DNA of 64,000 nt, from positions 1,302,001-1,366,000 of the forward strand of contig NZ_CP095855.1 in the NCBI RefSeq assembly GCF_023100805.1, in the 5' to 3' direction. How positions within the stretch are numbered: the first letter of the stretch is position 1; each line of letters opens with the position of its first letter. The notes beneath the pieces are model-generated. The model was given only the letters and a program-made list of their open reading frames with translations, made no database searches and was not told where the DNA came from. Source of the stretch: Chitinophaga filiformis (GTDB taxonomy: Bacteria; Bacteroidota; Bacteroidia; Chitinophagales; Chitinophagaceae). Made by a program: the position numbers and the translations under genes. Of this stretch, positions 1 through 9,187 are shown piece by piece.

Positions 1-3
1 GTA

Positions 4-714
4 GTGAGTATGCAGGAAGGAAATAAACTCGTTGCCATTATCACTGCCAGAGGAGGCAGTAAGCGGATACCGCGAAAGAACATCCTGCCGTTTCTCGGCA
101 GGCCGATCATAAGTTACTCTATTCACGCTGCGCTTGAATCGCAATTATTTGCTGAGGTAATGGTCTCAACAGACGATGAAGAGATCGCCAGGATGGCAGA
201 GGCAGAAGGCGCCATTGTCCCTTTTTTCAGAAGTAAGGAAAATGCAGACGATTTTTCAGGGACGGCGGATGTAATAGCGGAGGTGATAATGCGTTATAAA
301 GAAAGAGGAATGACATTTGAAACAGGGTGCTGCATATATCCCACAGCACCTTTTGTCAATCCGGGGATTTTAAAAGAAGGTTATAAGAAATTGGTAGACG
401 GGAAATTCGATGTAGTATTTCCCATGGTGAAATATAGTTATCCCATTCAACGATCCATACATAAAGTGGAGAACGGAAAGGTGGCCATGCTCTGGCCGGA
501 AAATTACCATAAACGTTCACAGGACCTGGAGCCTGTATATCATGATGCCGGGCAGTTTTACTGGTTCAGAAGTGACTACATTTTATCGCACAAAAAATTG
601 TTTGGAGATAACGTTGCCGGATTGGAGGTAGAGGAAAAAAGCGTACAGGATATTGATACATTGTCAGATTGGGAATTGGCTGAAATAAAATATCAATTAT
701 TAAATAGAAAATAA
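4..714 (+). CDS. pseF: Pseudaminic acid cytidylyltransferase PseF
   Basis: Activates a nonulosonic acid, probably pseudaminic acid, with CTP to give the CMP-sugar used by a glycosyltransferase. The N-terminus carries the cytidylyltransferase signature ITARGGSKRIPRKN, followed by VMVSTDDEEIA and CCIYPTAPFV, all characteristic of the CMP-NeuAc synthetase/PseF family; its roughly 235 residues match the usual single-domain PseF. The GTG at 4 overlaps a TAG at 2-4 that may end an upstream gene, and an ATG at 10 is an equally good start. The other Pse biosynthesis genes would lie before the window. The choice of pseudaminic over legionaminic or sialic acid rests on overall resemblance to PseF and is less certain than the enzyme class. 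Confidence 0.88.
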   Translation: MSMQEGNKLVAIITARGGSKRIPRKNILPFLGRPIISYSIHAALESQLFAEVMVSTDDEEIARMAEAEGAIVPFFRSKENADDFSGTADVIAEVIMRYKERGMTFETGCCIYPTAPFVNPGILKEGYKKLVDGKFDVVFPMVKYSYPIQRSIHKVENGKVAMLWPENYHKRSQDLEPVYHDAGQFYWFRSDYILSHKKLFGDNVAGLEVEEKSVQDIDTLSDWELAEIKYQLLNRK

Positions 715-777
715 TACCCGAATTTTAATAGAAAGTAATACTATCACTAGTTTTAGATTTTATTCAAAACTATATCT

Positions 778-1788
778 ATGCCTCTGAATCGTATGCACCT
801 GCTAACAGTATTAATGTTAATAATACTCGGGTGCGGCAAAGACAAAAACAAGAAAGACAGCAGAATACTCTCGTACCAAAAGATCTGGTCGAACAGCACA
901 TATAGTGCATTTACCGATCTTACCAAATATGGCGGCAGATGGTACTGCGTTTTCAGGGAAGGGAAAGCCCATGTTGGAGACGAAGGGAAAGTTAGATTAA
1001 TATCATCTGATGATGCCATAACGTGGAGCAGTGATACATTGTTACGGGTGCCAGGTTCTGACCTCCGTGATCCTAAACTGATTATCGGTTTTGATCATAA
1101 ACTGTATATCACCGTTGGAGCGTTAAGGCCTGGTAATGTAATTAATGTAGTGTATGCCTATAATGATACTACCGGACGATGGAAGGGACCAATCAACACA
1201 AACGTGGATAAGGATTGGTTATGGAGGGTACAGAAAAGAGGTAACACTGATATGTATACAATGGCATATGGTGTTGCCAGCAGGCAGCCAATGAAGACTA
1301 CTATTTCTTTATATGGCAGCAACCCTGACATCTTTCCAAGATTCAGACTTCTGAAAAAAGATGTGTCCAGCGATGGTTGCCCCACAGAATGCGCTATGTT
1401 ATTCACGCATACGAAAAAAATGGTGATCGTGGCGAGAAGAGATTGTGATAGTAAGACCAGTTGGTTAGGTTTGTCGGATACGCCATATAATGTAATAGAA
1501 TGGCACGACATGGGAAGGACGATCGAATCGCCCAATATTATTGAGGTGAAGAACCGGTTTTACCTTGCGGGACGGGCATATGACCCACCGTACTTCGGGC
1601 CGGTGACTGCCTTGTTTGATCTCGATATTGAGCATAAGAAAGTAACGAAACTGGAGAACCTGCCATCAGGCTGGGACACTGGTTATCCAGGTCTTTATTA
1701 TAATGATGGTAAACTGTGGATATCGTATTATGCCAAAGACGTTGATGAATCAAGATCGATTTTTTTATGCACTTACAAAACAGATTGA
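778..1788 (+). CDS. Sialidase-like (BNR fold) lipoprotein
   Basis: Predicted exported lipoprotein. A short signal peptide ends in a lipobox (LIILGC, lipid-bearing Cys19), so it should be anchored in the periplasm or at the cell surface. The mature part resembles the six-bladed sialidase/BNR fold: an early YGGRWYCVFREG segment and an Asp-box-like SSDDAITW at about residues 76-83, with later degenerate blades. ATGs at 778 and 793 both precede the signal peptide, and no ribosome binding site separates them. It sits 4 bp before a glycosyltransferase and just after pseF, so a role in trimming or recognising the surface glycan is plausible but inferred. Catalytic residues could not be assigned, and it may be a non-catalytic carbohydrate-binding propeller. 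Confidence 0.6.
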   Translation: MPLNRMHLLTVLMLIILGCGKDKNKKDSRILSYQKIWSNSTYSAFTDLTKYGGRWYCVFREGKAHVGDEGKVRLISSDDAITWSSDTLLRVPGSDLRDPKLIIGFDHKLYITVGALRPGNVINVVYAYNDTTGRWKGPINTNVDKDWLWRVQKRGNTDMYTMAYGVASRQPMKTTISLYGSNPDIFPRFRLLKKDVSSDGCPTECAMLFTHTKKMVIVARRDCDSKTSWLGLSDTPYNVIEWHDMGRTIESPNIIEVKNRFYLAGRAYDPPYFGPVTALFDLDIEHKKVTKLENLPSGWDTGYPGLYYNDGKLWISYYAKDVDESRSIFLCTYKTD

Positions 1789-1791
1789 TAA

Positions 1792-3069
1792 ATGTCTGAG
1801 AGGAATGAGGCGTATTTATTAGCATATCTGTCGGAGACGGCAGATGGAGCGTTAAAGAGGCATATTGATCTTCTTAAGCTGGAATTAGACTGGCATATAT
1901 ACCATTATGGCGCCCATTTTAGCCGTCCTAAAGGAAGCATCGCAAAGTCAAAAACGCCTTTACGGAGCCGTTTGCTAAACTGGTATTCCGCAAACTATCA
2001 GCATCATTTTAGTGCAGATAAAAGCAATATCTTATCACTTATCTACTTCAGCGGCTTCAATAAACACCTGGAAGACGAGGGTTATAACCTGGTGAGCCCC
2101 TATTGGGCACCGCATGGCAGGAAGGTAGCAGGGAATGCTGCTATTGTAAAAGCTTATCACGAAATTGACAGGCATTTGCGTGACAGCAGCTTCAGTTATT
2201 TGATCGGCGAAGAGTTTCAGCAGCAGGTGTCCTCTTTCGAGCAGATAGTAGACAGTTACCTGCGTGAAAAAGACCTGAAGGCAGCTTTACTATATACAGG
2301 ACAGCTTTTTTACTCCAAGATCGTTATAGCATGTTTCCGTTCAATGAGGCGTCCGTCCTTCATTTTATCTCATGGTCTTCCTGCTTTTTATCATAGGGAA
2401 GCTGAAACTAACGGCGATTACCTGGTAGTGTGGGGAGAGCAGGTACGGCAGAATTATCTGAAAGCCGGTGTAGACCCTGCAAAGGTATTGGTTGCAGGGC
2501 ACCCCTCTTATAACAGCATTGTAAAAGACAGGAAAATACGTTTTGATTTATCGGATGTGCTGGTATTGCCTAAGGCAATGTCCCCGCATCAGCATACTTA
2601 TGAACCTATACTGGGAGACCGTGGCAACATTATTGTATACCTGCTGAGGGTAAAAGCGGTCTTACAAAAGGCAGGTGTAAAGAAGGCCCGTCTGAGACCT
2701 CATCCATCTATGAGTGGAAGCTGGTTATTACAATTCCTGGGTACGGATTTCTATTATCTGGATACCTTATCGTTAAGTGATTCGTTGCAGACGGCATCAT
2801 TGGTGGTAGGCCCTACATCAACACTGCTGCTTGAATCAATAGGACATGGTGTTAATTACCTGGTATATGAGCCGGTGACAGCTGAAGGCAAAGACCTCGG
2901 CGGTTATGAGATCGTTCCTCCTTTCGATGGATCAGACGAAGATATTCCTGTTGCAAAAACGGATGATGCTTTGTATGACCTGATCAAAAATAAGGTTGTT
3001 GTGGATAAGAAGGCGTTGGATAAATACCTGCGCCCTTTTGATGTGTCTGTTATAAAGAATAAACTATAG
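1792..3069 (+). CDS. Putative GT-B glycosyltransferase, possible nonulosonic acid transferase
   Basis: A 425-residue soluble protein with no membrane segment. Its C-terminal half has nucleotide-sugar-binding features: SHGLPAFYH (about 193-201), AGHPSYNS (235-242), RPHPS (302-306, an HP motif) and VVGPTSTLLLES (338-349, a paired Ser/Thr motif). An EDEG at 94-97 resembles the D/E-D/E-G motif. HP, Ser/Thr and D/E-D/E-G motifs together characterise bacterial sialyltransferases of the GT-B type (GT38, GT52, GT80), but the EDEG may be coincidental. Its position two genes after pseF fits transfer of the CMP-activated sugar. It starts 3 bp after the preceding stop and is followed 6 bp later by the flippase gene, so it is cotranscribed. 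The transferase class is fairly likely; the donor is inferred. Confidence 0.6.
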   Translation: MSERNEAYLLAYLSETADGALKRHIDLLKLELDWHIYHYGAHFSRPKGSIAKSKTPLRSRLLNWYSANYQHHFSADKSNILSLIYFSGFNKHLEDEGYNLVSPYWAPHGRKVAGNAAIVKAYHEIDRHLRDSSFSYLIGEEFQQQVSSFEQIVDSYLREKDLKAALLYTGQLFYSKIVIACFRSMRRPSFILSHGLPAFYHREAETNGDYLVVWGEQVRQNYLKAGVDPAKVLVAGHPSYNSIVKDRKIRFDLSDVLVLPKAMSPHQHTYEPILGDRGNIIVYLLRVKAVLQKAGVKKARLRPHPSMSGSWLLQFLGTDFYYLDTLSLSDSLQTASLVVGPTSTLLLESIGHGVNYLVYEPVTAEGKDLGGYEIVPPFDGSDEDIPVAKTDDALYDLIKNKVVVDKKALDKYLRPFDVSVIKNKL

Positions 3070-3075
3070 AAGAGA

Positions 3076-4638
3076 ATGGCGGAAACTGTAAGTTATATTA
3101 ATAACTATGTGAAGATATACGTATGGAAGCTGGCGGCTTATATTGCAGGTTTTGCTTCCCTGGCAATTGTTACTCCCCGTGTTACCAGCTCCGCCGCACT
3201 GTTTGGGATATTTTCTTTTTGCATGTCCCTGAATATCTTCTTTCAGTATGCAGACCTGGGATTTATTAATGCCGCACAAAAGTATGCATCAGAATACTAT
3301 GGCCGGCGGGATCAGGATGGAGAAATAAGGGTGACCGGTTTTTGCTGTTTCATCTTTACCTTGTTTATTGTGCCCGTGAGTTTGTTTATACTGTGGATCT
3401 CTTTTTATCCGGAGCTAATGATAAAGGGCATCTCCTCTTCACCTGAAGAACTGCAGCTGGCATCCAGGTTATTGTTGGTATTATTCTTATTCTCTCCGGT
3501 ATTAATTGCACAGCGCATTATCCAGATCATTTTCGCAGTGAGACTGGAAGACTACTATCCGCAGCGTATCAATATCATTGTGTCATTGATCCGTATCGCT
3601 TCAGTATTCTATTTTTTCGGTAATGGACGATATCTGTTGTTCGAATATTTCCTGTTCTTTAATCTGCTGACCATAGGCGCCATTCTGGCCAACATCATCA
3701 TTGCGAAGAAACGATATAACTATAGTTTTTTGTACCTGCTGAAATGTTGCCGGTTTTCAAAAGAGCTTTACAACAAGACTTCAAAACTGGCTTATAATTC
3801 TTTCTTCCTGTCTCTGTCCTGGATCATTTTCTACGAACTGGACCTCTTATACATAGGTTATTTCCTTGGAAAAAACGAAGTGGCTTATTACGCCATCGGT
3901 TTGACCTTACTACGTTTCTTCAGGGATGCATTCGGAACGTTCTATTATCCTTTCGTTATCAGGTTTAATCACATGGTGGGCAGGAATGAAAATGATGCAC
4001 TGTCGAACCTGTATAAAACTTTGTTGAGAATCGGGGCGCCTATTACGGTGATACCTTCAGTGGCCATGATCGTGTTGATGAAGCCGTTGATCCTTTCCTG
4101 GGTAGGTCCGGATTATGAGAACTCGATCTTTGTAGCACAGGTATTGGCAACTTCTTTCTTATTGAGCTTTATAACTTATCCTGCGGGGGCGTTACTGACT
4201 GCCAGGGAACAGTTGCGTAAGTTATACCTGAATGCTACTATACAACCATTGATCTTTATGATAGGTGTACTGGCCACGCAGCATTTTCTGGGTATTTCAT
4301 CTTATGCATTGTTCAAGAGCCTGGCAATCCAGGTAAATGTATTCCTGTTCATACTGTACTCAGCCAGATACCTGAATATGTCTTTGGTTAGTTTCTTTAA
4401 CAGGTACATGAGGCAGTTAATACCGTCTGTATTATTTATTATCGGGTTCGGCTACCTGGCTGGTAAGCTGATACACGCACAAAAAGGATTATATTCCCTT
4501 ATTACTGTTGGCATCTGTTTATCTGTTTCTGTTCTTTGTGCGTTTACTATTTATTATTTTGTAGATGTTGAGTTCAGGAATTTCCTCAAGTCAACTTTGG
4601 GAAGACTGATGAAAAAAGATAAGCAACAGATAGCATAA
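3076..4638 (+). CDS. Wzx-type polysaccharide flippase
   Basis: A 520-residue integral membrane protein with about 12-14 hydrophobic segments, matching the MOP/MATE-superfamily polysaccharide exporters (Wzx/RfbX). It would flip lipid-linked oligosaccharide units from the cytoplasmic to the periplasmic face of the inner membrane. The N-terminal YIAGFASLAIVTPRVTSSAALFGIFSF and the charged-then-aromatic cytoplasmic loops are typical. An AGAAGAG purine tract (3067-3073) just before the ATG gives a clear ribosome binding site. It lies between a putative nonulosonic acid transferase and a WbsX protein, in the same operon as pseF. Its repeat-unit specificity cannot be read from sequence. Confidence 0.85.
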   Translation: MAETVSYINNYVKIYVWKLAAYIAGFASLAIVTPRVTSSAALFGIFSFCMSLNIFFQYADLGFINAAQKYASEYYGRRDQDGEIRVTGFCCFIFTLFIVPVSLFILWISFYPELMIKGISSSPEELQLASRLLLVLFLFSPVLIAQRIIQIIFAVRLEDYYPQRINIIVSLIRIASVFYFFGNGRYLLFEYFLFFNLLTIGAILANIIIAKKRYNYSFLYLLKCCRFSKELYNKTSKLAYNSFFLSLSWIIFYELDLLYIGYFLGKNEVAYYAIGLTLLRFFRDAFGTFYYPFVIRFNHMVGRNENDALSNLYKTLLRIGAPITVIPSVAMIVLMKPLILSWVGPDYENSIFVAQVLATSFLLSFITYPAGALLTAREQLRKLYLNATIQPLIFMIGVLATQHFLGISSYALFKSLAIQVNVFLFILYSARYLNMSLVSFFNRYMRQLIPSVLFIIGFGYLAGKLIHAQKGLYSLITVGICLSVSVLCAFTIYYFVDVEFRNFLKSTLGRLMKKDKQQIA

Positions 4639-4655
4639 CCATATTTTTTTATAAC

Positions 4656-5732
4656 ATGAGTGATATTGCTAGATTAATCGCATTTTATTTGCCTCAGTTT
4701 CATCCGATACCGGAGAATGATGTTTGGTGGGGGAAAGGGTTTACAGAGTGGACAAATGTTGGCAAGGCTAAAAAGCTGTTCCGTAATCATTATCAGCCAC
4801 GTGTGCCTGCTGACCTGGGGTATTATGATCTGCGATTGTCTGAGGTAAGGGAAGCCCAGGCTGAAATGGCGAGGGAAGCAGGGATAGAGGGCTTCTGTTA
4901 TTGGCATTACTGGTTTGGGAACAAAAGGCGTTTGCTCGAACGGCCTTTTAATGAAGTACTTGCATCCGGCAACCCCGATTTTCCTTTCTGCCTGGGTTGG
5001 GCAAATGAAACCTGGAGTGGCATATGGCATGGTGCAGAAAAGACGATCCTGATAGAACAGTTATATCCTGGTATAGAAGACTATAAAGCGCATTTTTATG
5101 AAGTGCTGCCGGCATTTCTTGACAAACGATATCTGACAGTAGATGGGAAGCCCATCTTTTTCATTTACCGTCCTTTGCAATTTAAGGAGGTAGGCGTTTT
5201 TATTGAACTCTGGCAGAAACTGGCGCAGGAAAACGGTTTGCCGGGAATATACTTTGTCGGGCATACCTACTTTTCCAGTGACATACAGACGATACTCGAT
5301 ATGGGATATGATGCCGCCAATGTAATCAGGATGCATGATTATGAGCGCAGTAAAAAGACGCTGCCGCTGCGTATGTTCAGGCGGGCTTTCGGCGGTCTGC
5401 GTGTATTTGACTATGCTAAAGCATCCAAACATTTTATCGGCGAAGAGGAGAAAGAACTTAATTGCATTCCCACTGTTATACCTAACTGGGATCATTCTCC
5501 AAGAAGCGGAAAACGCGCTTTTATTCTACACAAGGCCACTCCTGAATTGTTTAAGGAACATCTGGAAACTGCGGTAAACACAATAAAGCATAAGCCGGCA
5601 CAGCATCGGATCGCATTTGTGAAATCGTGGAATGAGTGGGCAGAAGGTAATTATCTTGAACCGGATATTGTGTATGGCAAGAAATTCCTTGATGCAATAA
5701 GAGAGGTAGTGGGAAACAAAAAAAACGCTTAA
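4656..5732 (+). CDS. WbsX / GH99-like glycan-processing protein
   Basis: Matches the WbsX family (GH99-like domain), common in O-antigen and capsule clusters. The N-terminus has the family signature ARLIAFYLPQFHPIPENDVWWGKGFTEWTNV written here in parts: FYLPQFHPIPEND, then WWGKGFTEWTNV. The segments GFCYWHYWFGNKR and FVKSWNEWAEGNYLEPD near the C-terminus are also diagnostic. At 358 residues it is full length, without signal peptide, so cytoplasmic action is likely. Members are described as glycosyltransferases in clusters, but the fold is that of an endo-acting glycoside hydrolase; which activity applies here is unknown. The next gene starts inside its stop codon (TAATG), indicating translational coupling. 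Confidence 0.85.
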   Translation: MSDIARLIAFYLPQFHPIPENDVWWGKGFTEWTNVGKAKKLFRNHYQPRVPADLGYYDLRLSEVREAQAEMAREAGIEGFCYWHYWFGNKRRLLERPFNEVLASGNPDFPFCLGWANETWSGIWHGAEKTILIEQLYPGIEDYKAHFYEVLPAFLDKRYLTVDGKPIFFIYRPLQFKEVGVFIELWQKLAQENGLPGIYFVGHTYFSSDIQTILDMGYDAANVIRMHDYERSKKTLPLRMFRRAFGGLRVFDYAKASKHFIGEEEKELNCIPTVIPNWDHSPRSGKRAFILHKATPELFKEHLETAVNTIKHKPAQHRIAFVKSWNEWAEGNYLEPDIVYGKKFLDAIREVVGNKKNA

Positions 5733-6802
5733 TGAAGATAGTTACTATAAGGCATCGTTTCTCTCATATGGGAGCTCATAGCGGGTATGATAATCTTTTT
5801 ATGCATCTGGAGAAGATGTATGGGAATGATTTTACTACTATCTGGAGGAAAGATGCCACTTTCATGCAACGGGTATCCGGCAAGGTGTTGCGGCCTGTGT
5901 TCAATCGTATGAAACTGGGACCTTTTTATACCGTACCAAGTATGCTGGCCGAATGGAAGGGATGGCGACTGCTTAAAAAAGAAGGAGGCATTTTGCACAT
6001 TGCCTACCTCGAAGATAGTTTTGGCCTGTTGGCCTATCTGAAGAAAAATACCGCTAAATACAAGCATATTAAAATAGTGGCTACATCCCATCAGCCCGTT
6101 AGCTGGTGGGAGAAGCATCCGGAAAGAATGAAATTGCTTCATGCACTGGATGCTGTCATTGTATTATCTACCCGGGAACAGGCTTATTTTGATAAGCAAA
6201 TGCCAGGTAAAGTGCATTTTGTGAGACATGGTATTGACATAGATTTCTTTACGCCCGGAAAGGAATATGAGCCAAGCAAAGCCTGTATTTTCAGCGGCAA
6301 CTGGTTTAGGGATATACCTTGCCTGATCGATGTTGTAAAACGTGTAACTGAGAAAGATAATACGATCAGGTTCGAAATAGTAAATCATTTTGTAGATGAT
6401 CCGACTCACCCTATCAGTCAGCTCCGTGCATTCAAAAATACCGTCTTCCATCGCAATATTTCTGATGAAAGCCTGCTTGGATTGTACAGGAGTTCAGATC
6501 TTTTACTGCTACCGCTGATTGAAAGCACTGCTAATAATGCCATGCTGGAAGCTACTTCCTGCGGCTTGCCAATTGTAACCACAGATGTTGGCGGCGTAAG
6601 AGACTATACGAGCGGTAACTTTTGTGACTATGCAGAAAGAGGGAACGCAGTTCAGCTGGCCGACTATGTTTTACGGGCAGTACAGGCGCCCTTGCAATTG
6701 AAAGAACGACGCCTGAATGCAAGGAATTATGCAGAGCAGCACCTGGACTGGCAGGTGCTTGCTAAAGAAGTGGCAGGTATTTATCAGAACCTTCTGGCCT
6801 GA
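5732..6802 (+). CDS. Glycosyltransferase family 4
   Basis: GT-B fold retaining glycosyltransferase that adds one sugar to the growing repeat unit from a nucleotide-sugar donor. The C-terminal donor-binding domain has LLLPLIESTANNAMLEATSCGLPIVTTDVGG in pieces: LIESTANNAMLEA carries the E-x7-E-type motif and CGLPIVTTDVGG follows. The N-terminal part has HQPVSWWEKH and a VRHGIDIDFF linker typical of GT4. Its ATG overlaps the WbsX stop by one base. Its 3' end overlaps the convergent pectate-lyase-like gene by 19 bp. Sugar specificity cannot be inferred. Confidence 0.88.
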   Translation: MKIVTIRHRFSHMGAHSGYDNLFMHLEKMYGNDFTTIWRKDATFMQRVSGKVLRPVFNRMKLGPFYTVPSMLAEWKGWRLLKKEGGILHIAYLEDSFGLLAYLKKNTAKYKHIKIVATSHQPVSWWEKHPERMKLLHALDAVIVLSTREQAYFDKQMPGKVHFVRHGIDIDFFTPGKEYEPSKACIFSGNWFRDIPCLIDVVKRVTEKDNTIRFEIVNHFVDDPTHPISQLRAFKNTVFHRNISDESLLGLYRSSDLLLLPLIESTANNAMLEATSCGLPIVTTDVGGVRDYTSGNFCDYAERGNAVQLADYVLRAVQAPLQLKERRLNARNYAEQHLDWQVLAKEVAGIYQNLLA

Positions 6803-7956
6803 TTGGAAGACCTGTTTACTTTCAGGTTTGCCGGCAGCGTCATCATCTGGTTCGCATCCGTCACATTTTTCGCAGCGAAGGTGTTGCCGGTAATATTGGT
6901 ACCCTGATATGTTGTAGTAGGTTTACCGGTAAGCATGATGAATTTTCTGTCTCCTACAATTGTCTTAAGATTGTATTTCGCAATCTCGTCATTGTAAGAA
7001 AACTGGTTGTCTTTAATAGTTGTTGAATTGGTAGCCCAGTCGTTTGAAAGCCAGAAATAAATACCCACATTACTACCTGATAATTTGTTGTTGGTGATCA
7101 GATGTCCGCCTTTATCAGTTTCAATATGAATATTCCTGTCATATCCATTAATAGTATTGTTGGTTATCTTCGAATTAGCGCAATCATTCTCTAATACAAT
7201 GCCTGCCCTTCCAAAATGCCGGGTTTTGGCAAGATCGTTATAAATATAATTGTTATCGATCACGGCATTCCGGTATCCCCATACGGCAATACCATCACCA
7301 TAATTATCGTACGCAAATTTACTCTTGTCTTTCGGGTCATAAAAGTCCTTGGTTGGATTCAGGCCCCAGCAATTGAGGATCTTATTATTGCTGATGGTTA
7401 CTGATGTTTCCAGCGAGCTGTCATTGATATCTTTCATCAGCACGACCCATATCGCAGAACCGTAGATGTTGGCGAAAGTGTTATTGACGATTTTAATATT
7501 TTTAAGATTAGTGGTGAAGATACCATAAGCCCCGGAAGGGTCATCATAGTATGCTGCCTGTGGTTTTGGCAATCTGCTGCCATCGATCTTCAGTCCTTCA
7601 ACGGTAAGACTGCCGAATGGCTTTTTGCTTTTATCGCCGTTATTGCAATAAATATAGTATCGCTTTGCATTGGGATAGATGGTGGCGCCTGCATCCCCTC
7701 TGAGTTTTACCGGCACATCTGAGGCATAATACAGGTAGAGGTTATTGCTGATCTTATAGTCTCCGGCAGGGAAGTAAACAGTACCTCCCGTTCTGATAAT
7801 GGCGTCCAGGGCGCTTTGAATAGACCTGGTATCATCTGTATTGCCATCGCCTTTAGCACCATATGATTTGACACTGACCTCTCTGTCGGATTGTGCTGAC
7901 ACAGTAAAAGCATTTGCCAGAATTAGAAATATCGCTAAAGCGTATCTCGCTGCCAT
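6784..7956 (-). CDS. Secreted pectate-lyase-like right-handed beta-helix protein
   Basis: Begins with a Sec signal peptide (AIFLILANAFTVSAQ, cleavage near residue 22) and then the Pectate_lyase_3 signature VKSYGAKGDGNTDDTRSIQ, with TGGTVYFPAGDY at about 60-70. The rest shows repeating N-rich rungs (NNTF, NNKIL, NNYIYN, NNTING, NNKLSG) expected of a right-handed parallel beta-helix. Such proteins act as polysaccharide lyases, hydrolases or epimerases in the periplasm or outside the cell. It is the only gene on the minus strand inside the polysaccharide locus and has its own promoter region facing the EpsG gene. A role in editing or degrading the exported polymer is likely but inferred; catalytic residues were not identified. 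Confidence 0.8.
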   Translation of the reverse strand: MAARYALAIFLILANAFTVSAQSDREVSVKSYGAKGDGNTDDTRSIQSALDAIIRTGGTVYFPAGDYKISNNLYLYYASDVPVKLRGDAGATIYPNAKRYYIYCNNGDKSKKPFGSLTVEGLKIDGSRLPKPQAAYYDDPSGAYGIFTTNLKNIKIVNNTFANIYGSAIWVVLMKDINDSSLETSVTISNNKILNCWGLNPTKDFYDPKDKSKFAYDNYGDGIAVWGYRNAVIDNNYIYNDLAKTRHFGRAGIVLENDCANSKITNNTINGYDRNIHIETDKGGHLITNNKLSGSNVGIYFWLSNDWATNSTTIKDNQFSYNDEIAKYNLKTIVGDRKFIMLTGKPTTTYQGTNITGNTFAAKNVTDANQMMTLPANLKVNRSSNQARRF

Positions 7957-8074
7957 GGGTTTATAATTTAGTGATTATAAATATACCTAAATCGTGCCAA
8001 CTAATAATTGGTTAAGTACGCTGGTTTTACGATTTTTGATGAATCTTTAACTTTCGTAGTTTATTGACCATTAC

Positions 8075-9187
8075 ATGGCTATATATATAGTTTTCTATGT
8101 CGTAATGTTAATTGCAGGCGCTTGGGCAATCATTAAGAAGCCATTATGGTTACATAAAGCATTACTCGCCTTCATGTTTCTGAGCTTGTGGATTTTCTGC
8201 GGATTCAGGAATGAGGTGGGGCCAGACTGGGACTCATACAAAGAGATCTTAACATTCGATTTTAGTTTATGGAAGATTATTAGCCTGCAGGCCGTGAAAG
8301 AATCGACCGTGGAGCCGTTGTTTTTGTTACTTGAATGGGTGATAAAACTGCTGCACGGTGGGATCAATGAACTGAATATCGTTCTTTGCCTGATCACCCT
8401 GATACTGGTGTTTAAGACATTGCGCAGGCTGGAATGTTTCCCTTTACTGGGTGTGCTTATATTCATGGCACATGGGTATTTCTTCCTGTTTTCACAGTTA
8501 AGGCAGGGAATAGCTATTGGCTTGTTTTTTTATGCCGTTCCTTATATACAGGAGGGCAATTTCCGGAAGTACCTGATCTGCATGCTCCTGGCAACAGGTT
8601 TTCACTTTTCCGCACTGATACTGATACCCCTCTATTTTATACTCAAAAAGCGTTTCCCATATTTTTATATCGGACCATTTATCCTGTTGTCAATCATTTT
8701 TCAGCAGATACATGCTGTAAGTCTTATCGTCAGTGTGTTGGTAAACCTGACGGGAAACCCGATCCTGGTGAAATACTATGAGCTATATATTGTGAAGAAG
8801 CTGTTCTCGGGTAATTCAACATTGACTACGCTGATGGTGGAATGGCTGGGATGGCTGGTTGTGCTGACTGTATTCAAGAAACGGTTACTGGAAGTCAATC
8901 CGTATTTTAATGTTTTCTATAATATCTGTTGGATAGGTTTGTGTCTGTATGTTGCATTTGCAGATATCGCAGTTTTTGCCAGGATCGCGGGATATTTCAG
9001 GGTGTCGTTTATGATACTTTTGCCTTGTATCCTGTACCTGATGAAAGACACCATGCATAAAGTATTCTTTTTTATTATAGTTACTATTTTTATCTTTATC
9101 CGTTGGTATACACCGATAAAGACTGATGAATCGAGCGATGGCACAAACAGATTTGTCCCCTATCGCAATATTATACTCGGAACATGA
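8075..9187 (+). CDS. EpsG family / Wzy-type polysaccharide polymerase
   Basis: A 370-residue polytopic membrane protein with about 10 hydrophobic segments. The motif FCGFRNEVGPDWDSYKEI (about residues 46-63) is diagnostic of the EpsG family, and the FSQLRQGIAIGLFFYA segment (about 140-155) matches the conserved LRQGIA loop. EpsG/Wzy proteins polymerise undecaprenyl-linked repeat units in the periplasm. The gene opens the second half of the cluster after the inverted pectate-lyase gene. A TAACTTTCG sequence at 8048-8056 resembles a Bacteroidota -7 element. The stop overlaps the next start (ATGA), showing translational coupling with the GT4 gene. Confidence 0.85.
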   Translation: MAIYIVFYVVMLIAGAWAIIKKPLWLHKALLAFMFLSLWIFCGFRNEVGPDWDSYKEILTFDFSLWKIISLQAVKESTVEPLFLLLEWVIKLLHGGINELNIVLCLITLILVFKTLRRLECFPLLGVLIFMAHGYFFLFSQLRQGIAIGLFFYAVPYIQEGNFRKYLICMLLATGFHFSALILIPLYFILKKRFPYFYIGPFILLSIIFQQIHAVSLIVSVLVNLTGNPILVKYYELYIVKKLFSGNSTLTTLMVEWLGWLVVLTVFKKRLLEVNPYFNVFYNICWIGLCLYVAFADIAVFARIAGYFRVSFMILLPCILYLMKDTMHKVFFFIIVTIFIFIRWYTPIKTDESSDGTNRFVPYRNIILGT

